Part shown: positions 46,657 to 53,432 of the stretch, in pieces
Layout: every line of letters begins with the position of its first letter
Numbering within the stretch: position 1 is the stretch's first letter
Source of the DNA: Proteromonas lacertae
Lineage: Eukaryota > Sar > Bigyra > Opalinata > Proteromonadidae
Direction: 5' to 3'
Assembly: GCA_002245135.1 (NCBI GenBank)
Contig: NGBS01000921.1
Location: forward strand, 1-53,432
DNA length: 53,432 nucleotides
Translations under genes and position numbers: made by a program
Notes under the pieces: generated by a model
Database searches by the model: none
What the model saw: the letters and a program-made list of their open reading frames with translations, nothing else
What the model was told of the DNA's origin: nothing

Positions 46657-47832
46657 ATGCCAATCAATAACTTTAATTGGTGTAATCCAACTCGTATTTT
46701 ATTTGGAAAGGGACAAATTGCTGAACTGTCAAATTATTTACCAACTGATAAGACATTTATCATAACTTATGGTGGAGGAAGTATCAAGAAGTTTGGAACT
46801 TATGATGCTGTGAAGAAAGCATTAGGATCTAGAAAGTATGAAGATTTTGGCGGTATAGAAGCAAATCCAGACTTTGATACTTTAATGAAATGTGTGAATA
46901 GAATAAAGGAAATAGGACCTGATAATTGCTATATTCTTGCGGTTGGTGGAGGTTCAGTTTGTGATGGTTCAAAATTCATTGCAGCAGCTTCTTACTTTGA
47001 AGGTGATCCATGGGAAATCTTACTGAACGATGGTAAAAACGTCAAAAAAGCAGTACCAATAGCAGTTGTTCTCACTTTACCAGCAACAGGAAGTGAAAGT
47101 AATGTTGCTGCTGTTGTTTCAAGAAGGTCAATGAAAAGAAAACTAGGATTACACACTTCAATGGTATTTCCAGTAGTCAGTGTATTAGATCCAGAGTTAA
47201 CCTACACTTTACCAATGAACCAATCCCAAAATGGTGTAGTAGATGCTTTTGTTCATGTTTGTGAACAATATGTTACATTCCCAGCTGATGCTGATTGTCA
47301 AGATAGATATAGTGAAGGATTGATGAAAGTATTAGTTAAAAATGGAACAGAATTAATGAAAAATCCTAAAGATTATACAGTAAGAGCTAATATAATGTGG
47401 GCAGCAAATCAAGCTCTAAATGGATTAATAGCTCAAGGTGTTGTTACTGATTGGAGTACCCATAAATTAGGACATGAATTAACAGCGCAATTAGGATTAG
47501 ATCATGCAGTGACATTAGCCATTGTTCAGCCTGTTATTTATAGATTAAAAATTCAACAGAAGAAAGAGAAATTAGCGATGTTAGGTGATAGTGTGTTTGG
47601 TATTAAAAATAGTGATAAATTAAAAGCTGCTGAAGAAACTATAAAAGCAATTGAACATTTTTATCATGATGTTATGAAATTACCAATTAAGATAAGTGAA
47701 TGTAAGTGTAGTCAAGATAAAGCATGGATAAAAGAAGTATGTGATAGATTTAGAAAAGATGGAGCTGCATTTGGTGAACATAAAGATATTACTGGTGATG
47801 TAGCTGAAGATATATATAATAGTTGTTATTAA
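46657..47832 (+). CDS. Iron-containing alcohol dehydrogenase (YqhD/BdhA-like)
   Basis: 391 residues, intronless. Group III alcohol dehydrogenase fold: N-terminal NPTRILFGKGQIAELSNYL, nucleotide-loop GGGSIKKFGTYD, AVGGGSVCDGSKFIAAAS, and the metal-binding set with DAFVHVCEQY (Asp, His) and HKLGHELTAQLGLDHAVTLA (two His). These enzymes reduce aldehydes to alcohols with NAD(P)H, often in fermentation or detoxification. The protein resembles bacterial butanol dehydrogenase/YqhD forms, and it has no intron while most neighbours do. Both points are compatible with lateral acquisition, but base composition and codon use match the host, so any transfer would be old. Confidence 0.92.
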   Translation: MPINNFNWCNPTRILFGKGQIAELSNYLPTDKTFIITYGGGSIKKFGTYDAVKKALGSRKYEDFGGIEANPDFDTLMKCVNRIKEIGPDNCYILAVGGGSVCDGSKFIAAASYFEGDPWEILLNDGKNVKKAVPIAVVLTLPATGSESNVAAVVSRRSMKRKLGLHTSMVFPVVSVLDPELTYTLPMNQSQNGVVDAFVHVCEQYVTFPADADCQDRYSEGLMKVLVKNGTELMKNPKDYTVRANIMWAANQALNGLIAQGVVTDWSTHKLGHELTAQLGLDHAVTLAIVQPVIYRLKIQQKKEKLAMLGDSVFGIKNSDKLKAAEETIKAIEHFYHDVMKLPIKISECKCSQDKAWIKEVCDRFRKDGAAFGEHKDITGDVAEDIYNSCY

Positions 47833-47923
47833 AGTGGCATATAATTGATTTTTTGATTTGAAAACTGTTATTTTTGAAAAATAATCAAAATTGACATTTA
47901 CTGTGAAATACTGTAGTAAAACA

Positions 47924-48444
47924 ATGACAAGATATAATGGGATGGTTAAATGTTATAAAGGGAAGAAGGTATTATTTATTTAATCAATTTTTTATAGCAT
48001 TTTGGCTTTATCGTATGTCCTTCATGGAGTGAAGGTGAATTGTTTTTTTCACCTGGTAATATGAATATGTTTCTACCTGGAGAAGAGAGAATGAGAGTCA
48101 CTAAACCAGGTACAATCGTAAATTTCGATATTATTCACAAAAGAAGAGGATATCAAGCAAATGACATAAAATTAGGTAGTTATGATGGTGCAGCTAGTTC
48201 ATATATCCCCCCACTATCGACCTTCCGCTCTCCACGTATTTTTAACCCAATACCTATATCAAAGTTTGAAACTGAAGGATATATCCCTGGAATTGAGTCA
48301 GTAAACTGTACAATATGTTTAGAAGTGTTGGATTATGGAGAATCTGTTACAAGATTGCCATGTACTCATGTATTTCATCATGATTGTTTAGCAAAATGGT
48401 TGGAAGATAAACAAACTTGTCCAAATTGTAGAGTTTCATTATAA
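47924..48444 (+). CDS. Cold-shock-domain plus RING-H2 fusion, copy 1
   Basis: 163 residues after removing a 29-nt intron (47969-47997) that lies inside the first domain. Residues 1-80 read as a cold-shock fold: YNGMVKCYKGKK, then FGFIVCPSWSEGELFFSPGN, then KPGTIVNFDIIHKRRGYQAN with DIKLG, matching the order GxVKxF, GFGFI, LFF, G..V.F, GxxA. The aromatic RNP positions are mostly kept. After a Pro/Ser-rich linker, residues 112-160 are a complete RING-H2 (CTICLEVL...CTHVFHHDC...CPNC). Single-strand nucleic-acid binding joined to E3 ubiquitin ligase activity is therefore likely. The gene sits just upstream of a paralogue. Confidence 0.75.
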
Positions 48445-48607
48445 ACTCATTGAGTAATCTATTCTTTTTGTAATGTAATATGTTTAATACTATGTTTCTT
48501 TATATATATATATATTATTATTATATAATTGTTTATTTTTGTATTATTTTCTAAAAATTATATCGTTTTAAAAAATTGTCATTCACTGTGATTTATCTTT
48601 TATAATA

Positions 48608-49142
48608 ATGACTAGGTATAATGGAGTTGTAAAATTCTATAAAGATAATGATGTATTATTAATTCTATTAACTAATATAGGAATATGGATTTATTATCTG
48701 TCCAGCATTTTATTCACCTCGTGATTTGTATTTTTCACCTCGTAATATAAATGCATTACAATCTGATATGGATAAATTAAGAATAACAATACGTGGAACA
48801 ATAGTTAACTTCGAAATTGTACTAAGAAAAAGAGGATATCAAGCATATGACATAAAACTAGGAAGATGTGCGAGTGACGCTACCATACACAGTAATCCAT
48901 TTTCATTTCTCGAATTAGCTTGTGGTTTTAGCTCTCTAAGAATTTCACAAGCACTAAATACAGAAATCTATGTTCCTGAAGGATATGAAGCTATCAATTG
49001 TTCTATTTGTTTAGAAGTACTAGATTGTGGAGAAAGAGTTACTACATTGCCTTGTAAACACAAGTTTCACGAAAATTGTTTATCCCAGTGGTTAAAAGAT
49101 AGCCACACTTGTCCAAATTGTAGACAAAGCATATCAGTATAA
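48608..49142 (+). CDS. Cold-shock-domain plus RING-H2 fusion, copy 2
   Basis: 168 residues; a 28-nt intron (48653-48680) interrupts the cold-shock domain at the same place as in copy 1. Cold-shock elements: YNGVVKFYKDND, EYGFIICPAFYSPRDLYFSP, RGTIVNFEIVLRKRGYQAYD. The RING-H2 (CSICLEVLDCGE...CKHKFHENC...CPNC) is intact. The linker has diverged most. Tandem arrangement with conserved domains and a shared intron position indicates duplication followed by selection on both copies. An alternative for the first domain is a general OB-fold, but the motif order favours cold-shock. Confidence 0.75.
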
Positions 49143-49658
49143 TCATATCGGTTAATTCTCTTCAATGTAAACAATTTTCTTATTATAATATAATTTGTTT
49201 GATTTTTAATTACTGTGTACAATAACTACATTACTTCATAACAAAATAATGGAATAGTACCTTATATAACTATAGTATGACGAAATAAAACTAAATGTAA
49301 AAGAGATGTAAAATTGACATTAAATTACATTGTAAACCGCAAATTTTAAAATGATGTATTATTGTTTTGCATCTTGATTTACTCTTTCTCTGAATGATGA
49401 AATGCAATTATTATTGGTATATATTTATTAATATATGTTTTTCTTATTCTATCCAAACTTATTTCCGTCCGAACCATCCCATGTTCAAGACGAGCCTCGG
49501 TTTTGTATAGAGAACTATTGATTTTTGATAAAACTGTTCTTCGTTTTACTGTCGAATTATAAATTTATCGAGATTTCACATTTTTATTGTTTTATAGATT
49601 AATTAAAAAGAAAAGGATGGTTAAAAAATAGATGTAGAGTAATGTATGGTTAATTTAC
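49143..49658. other. Convergent intergenic, 516 bp
   Basis: No supported gene. 49465-49500 is less AT-rich than the surroundings (GTCCGAACCATCCC, GACGAGCCTCGG) and might be a small RNA or regulatory site, but it does not fold as a tRNA by eye. Confidence 0.4.
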
Positions 49659-51011
49659 TTATGGAAGCTGTTCATTGTCACTGATTGAAGGTGCAGCTGG
49701 GATATTTTCATCATTATTTTCATTGTTATCATTATTGTTATTATTATTTTCACTCTGTGTTTGGGGTATTTGAGGAGTTTCAATCTCTTCAATTAACGGT
49801 GGTGGTAATGATGGAATATCATTCTGTTGGCTTTGAGATGTTAATTCTTCCTCCTGTTGTTGTGTTGATCTATGAATAATAGTTGCCATTGGTTCCATAG
49901 GTGGAGGAGGTGGTGGTGGTGTTATATTGGTTAATAACTCAATCACTTCATTTTCATTCTCAACATCACTGTTATTGGCATTATTATTCTCACTTTGTTG
50001 ATTTTCATTAGTATTACTACTTGTTTCACTTTCTTGATTACTTTGTCCTGTTGATTATCATTATCGTTATTTCCTTGTGTTTGTTGTTGTTGTTGTTGAG
50101 CTTGTCTATTCTGCCTAGATTGTGGATCATTATCAGGTAAATTCCCATTCAACAAATCATCCACTGTAATCACATTACCAGTTTCTCTTGATATCTCATG
50201 TGCTCTTCTACACATATTCACCCACTCTCTAAATCTAATAATATTATTATTATGTTCTTCTCGCTGTTTATTCTGATATTGTTCTCTTGTTGATTTTTCT
50301 AATTCAACTCCACCTGTTGCAAATGCTTCAGCGCAGGATCTATCTATTTCATATACTGGACGATCATCTAAATAACTCAATTTTGGTAATGCTACAATCA
50401 ATCTTCTACGATAATTTTCTATTGATCTTACTGCTTTATTTCCTTGTAGTTTAAGGTTCCCAAGTTTTTAATTCTTTAATTAGTTCTATAAAGTTTGGAT
50501 CATCGATTTTGTTATGACTGATATCCAAACATTTGATGGATGGACAATCTTGTAGTTCAATTATTGAATCTACATCGTGTAAGTTGTTGTGGTCTAATGT
50601 TAATGTTTCTAAATGAGTTAATTCTTTGATTCCTTCTATTTTAGATATTGCATTGTGAGATAAATCTAATGTTATTAAATTTGTTAGTTTACTGAGATTT
50701 TCAATTTTTGATATACAATTCTTTGATAATATTAAACATCTTAGTTTTGTCATATGATCTAAATTCTCGATTTTAGTAAGTGAATTTGAATCTAGGTAAA
50801 TACAAACACAATTGATGTATTCTTCAAGTGCTTCTATTGTAGTAAATCCATGAAAATGTAAATATAAATTGTCATTCAAAGATGGTGTTTCATAACCTCC
50901 ATTTTGTAAGCAAGAAATCAATATAGCTTCTTTGGACATCCTTGTTGAGCTTGAGGCAGCATCTTGCAAACGGGAAATATATCTATCTCTTAAAAATGAG
51001 TAAGCATCCAT
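49659..51011 (-). CDS. DNAAF1: Axonemal dynein assembly factor (DNAAF1/LRRC50 type)
   Basis: About 450 residues, no intron seen. The opening TRMSKEAILISC...ETPSLNDNLYLHFHGF matches the DNAAF1 entry segment. Then come six SDS22-type LRRs (LTNLITLDLSHNAISKIEG type), the cap NYRRRLIVALPKLSYLDDRPV and the DRSCAEAFATGGVELEK helix, all diagnostic for DNAAF1/ODA7. The C-terminal half is disordered (poly-Gln, Pro, Asn). The factor preassembles outer and inner dynein arms in the cytoplasm. Two frame breaks occur, near 50470 (an A5 run) and near 50055. The total length remains a multiple of three. Conservation across the breaks suggests sequence errors rather than loss. Confidence 0.8.
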
Positions 51012-51152
51012 CAATCAACAGAAAAAAATAAAAAAACAGTTCAAAAACGAAAATTTGAATTAATACAGAAATACATTAATAAATATGTTGTATTAAGTGT
51101 ATTTTTATATTTTTTTGATTTACTTACGTTGTTAATTATTCATATCAATAGA
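51012..51152. other. Short divergent promoter region
   Basis: Separates the start codons of DNAAF1 (minus) and a secretory membrane protein gene (plus) by about 140 bp, so it must serve both. No motif was recognised beyond A/T tracts. Confidence 0.4.
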
Positions 51153-52396
51153 ATGTTATTAAAATCATCAAATCTAACAGTCTTTATATCAATTATAGGT
51201 AAAAATCTTTTTATTTTAATGGCTGATAGGGTTAATACTCTGTTCTGGAAGTTGTCCGCTAGGTTTTATACCTACTGATGAAAGTGCATGTGAAGAAATA
51301 AAATGACATATATTTGGATGTATAATATTGTTCTTTAATAAATTAGATCAAATTCACCACAACTCAAACAGTTTCACAATCTAATATTGAAACTTTAAAG
51401 TATATTAATCTTAAATAAGCTAAATAAATAGAATTGAACTAGCCACAGCATATAGTGTTGATAAAAGTCGATTTAATGTAAATAGAACATATTCAGATAA
51501 TTATGCAACAATAGAAATAATTCATTCCAGTCCAGATTCAACAGATACAGCCTATTCAATCTATCAAAAATTCATGGTTGATTATAAAGATCCACAATCC
51601 AAATTAAGACAACAAACCATCTTTAAAAACATCGATCCAACCTTCACTCCCAAAGTAATAACAATATCTGAAATAGATGAGTATTTATTATATCCAAGCA
51701 CATTTGTATTTCATTATAATGCTGAGAAAAGCATTACACAACATGAGTTTATATTAGCTTCGCCTGGTTATGGTAATAAATCATTTGAAATATATAAAAT
51801 GGATATTGATCGAAGTAAACTATGGTTGACTATTACACCTATTCAAGGAATAATCAAACCTGGTCAAGCTTTACAAATTGATGTTATTGTAGATTTTAAG
51901 AAGTTGGAAAATAACTTAGATTATACGACAATAAAGATATATCATAATGGTTATAAACAAACGAATACTATTTCAATAATGGCATTTAAGGGGGAATTAG
52001 AGTATAAAACTGATATAAAAGAAGGACAAGGATTTTGGGAGAGATTATGGGCTTATCGATTAGAAGATGATGCTGTTTCCACTTCTATTTCTGCTTTAGT
52101 AATGATATTGGTGTTAGAAGTGTTTTATTTTTATATTTTATTACTGTTGTTGTAGTGTATATATTATGTTATTATATTATTTTTATTAATAGTTACATCC
52201 TTATAATAAATATGAATATACAGGTTATGAAACTGATGAAGTGGCTGGTGTAACAATGGATGATTATAAGCACAAGATTGATATGAGACAAGTTATTAAT
52301 AGAAAGACTAGTACTTTAACACCAGAATCTACACAAAAACCTACTTCAATAGATGATAAAATTGAAACAACAAATCCAAATTCTATCAATCCATAA
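51153..52396 (+). CDS. Signal-peptide membrane protein with Ig-like domain
   Basis: About 360 residues. Introns 51199-51229 (31 nt), 51320-51346 (27 nt) and 51400-51431 (32 nt) are clear; a fourth (52120-52192, 73 nt, GTGTTT donor) is less certain. The N-terminus is a signal peptide (LLKSSNLTVFISII, LILCSG). Residues about 130-260 form a beta-sandwich of the MSP/ASH kind (FEIYKMDIDRSKLWLTITP, then IIKPGQALQIDVIVDFKKL). A hydrophobic segment (STSISALVMILVLE) follows, then a hydrophilic tail. It should be a type I membrane protein of ER or surface. The spliced length has one surplus base at an A4 run near 51303. Family not recognised. Confidence 0.6.
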
Positions 52397-52553
52397 ATCC
52401 TGATGTTAAAATGAGAGAAACAACTATTTCTCATTCAAAATCACAATAATTAAATTAATATATTGAATATTTTATTAATTATTTTGTTTTTCTCAAATAT
52501 CAAAGAAAATAACATAAATTTATATTTATAAGATAATTTAGTGAATATACTCT

Positions 52554-53077
52554 TTATGCGTTTGTAACTTTAGTTTTAGAAGCTTCAAATCTACCTACAA
52601 TTTCTGCATTCTTCTTATCCATTGCAGCTTGTGTTTTGTGAACAACAATTCCTCCTTTATCATTCACTATCAATGGTCTTGCCCAAGCATCAACAGCCTT
52701 TGGTTTTTGTTCTTTGAAATTCTTTATACATTCAACCCAGCCTCTAGCTACTTCTTCACCATTCTCTACTTCATCAGGTACTTTCAAATGAACTTTCTTC
52801 TCTTCATCACCTGGAGTAAATGTTTTGATAGATGAATCTCTCACTTTCAATACTATTGTAAAATCTTTATTTCACTTTCATATTCTATTCCATTATAACA
52901 TTCTAATGGAATATTCTGTTTCTCACCTAAATATACTTTACCATAATAACTAGGAACCATTGAATCATACACTCTGATTGAAGCTGGTTCAAAATATATT
53001 ACAAAATATCTTCTTTGCCATTTACCAACTACACGATCTTTACCTTCTTTCATCAAGTATCCTTCTTTGATTAACAT
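52554..53077 (-). CDS. PH-domain protein, about 175 aa
   Basis: Starts at ATG 53077: MLIKEGYLMKEGKDRVVGKW, QRRYFVIYF, IRVYDSMVPSYYGKVYL. This is the first half of a pleckstrin-homology domain (strand 1, basic phosphoinositide loop, strand 3). The second half, VRDSSIKTFTPGDEEKKVHL then GEEVARGWVECIKNF, gives the later strands and the C-terminal helix with its Trp. The two halves are in different frames, one base apart at a T4 run near 52860, so I read a sequence error. A short tail (AAMDKKNAEIVGRFEASK) follows. Probably binds phosphoinositides and recruits to membrane; no catalytic domain. Confidence 0.7.
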
Positions 53078-53349
53078 CAATCAAGAAAATTTAACTGAAT
53101 CAATCTCAATTTAATTACTCAGTTAAATAACATAAAATGTGAAAGTATATAACAACCAAAATCAATTTTATATATTAAGATCTCTTATTTCTTCTATTTC
53201 ACTAAAAAAATTGAATTTAAAAAACACAAATCATTGGTTATATGTTCGCTTGATTTGATTGGTTATTTCATTAAAATAAGTATTGCTCATATCTCGGTTA
53301 TTATTTAGGATAGAGTATTTTTTCATATTAGTTCTAATTAATTAGATAA
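53078..53349. other. Divergent intergenic
   Basis: Between the PH-domain gene start and a plus-strand start at 53350. AT-rich, nothing specific recognised. Confidence 0.4.
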
Positions 53350-53432
53350 ATGGATGGTTTGTTAACCAAATTTTTTAGAAGAAGTGGTGATAATGTAGAT
53401 GATTTTAACACCATATTCCCATTAAGTTAGAA
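53350..53432 (+). CDS. Partial gene start at window edge
   Basis: An ATG at 53350 opens MDGLLTKFFRRSGDNVDDFN and continues to a TAG at the last bases, or to a splice donor beyond. Only 25-27 codons are visible. The basic, amphipathic start could be a targeting peptide, but the call rests on composition and on spacing from the preceding gene. Confidence 0.3.

Noticed and set aside
46657-47832. Recent bacterial transfer of the iron alcohol dehydrogenase
   Set aside because: Intronless and bacterial-like in family, but base composition and codon use match neighbours, so recent transfer is not supported.
49465-49500. GC-richer patch resembling part of a tRNA
   Set aside because: No acceptor stem, D-arm or consensus B box could be paired on either strand.

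Overview
The window is nuclear DNA from a very AT-rich, gene-dense unicellular eukaryote. Genes carry minimal introns (mostly 25-47 nt, donor almost always GTAT, acceptor TAG), use the standard code (TAA, TAG and TGA all end genes) and have Asn/Gln homopolymer tails. It encodes an axonemal-dynein assembly factor (DNAAF1/LRRC50 family) and a prohibitin, so the cell should build motile cilia and keep a mitochondrion of some kind. Together these point to a flagellate or amoeboflagellate protist. I cannot place it further from sequence alone. No rRNA, tRNA, CRISPR or intact transposon was recognised.

Layout. (1) 1-6.8 kb, mostly minus strand: a cluster of small lineage-specific proteins, several made of repeated CxxC...CxxC zinc knuckles, with decayed relatives, a 158-bp tandem duplication, and a short TTAGGG-like stretch at about 6.97 kb. 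(2) 7.3-31.4 kb: a repeat-protein and signalling block. It holds two BTB-BACK proteins (one ending in an SPRY-like domain, one in an FG-repeat tail), a pseudokinase-LRR gene with 13 mini-introns, a neutral sphingomyelinase, a 1438-residue kinase-pseudokinase-LRR gene with two 5'-shortened tandem relatives, and UDP-glucose pyrophosphorylase. (3) 31.5-37.1 kb: two myristoylation-signal kinases flanking a PHD-extended PHD-MORN fusion gene. The first 495 bp of that gene has been copied in front of the third pseudokinase-LRR gene. (4) 37.1-53.4 kb: a housekeeping stretch with FKBP, CCCH zinc finger, NASP-type histone chaperone (with an E2F-like site 16 bp before its ATG), RBM22, prohibitin, PP2A catalytic subunit, a CTFKP-repeat cytoskeletal protein, iron alcohol dehydrogenase, two cold-shock-domain/RING fusions, DNAAF1, a secretory-pathway membrane protein and a PH-domain protein.

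The most notable biology is the exon-per-repeat LRR system. Nearly every LRR is one exon bounded by phase-1 introns cut at the same codon of the repeat, attached to pseudokinase (and once active kinase) domains in a tandem array. This could be a fast-evolving intracellular receptor family, though function is inference. The cold-shock/RING pair and the PHD-ePHD-MORN gene are domain unions I do not recognise as standard. Several conserved genes carry single-base frame breaks, often beside A or T runs. These look more like assembly indels than real lesions and should be checked before any gene is called dead.
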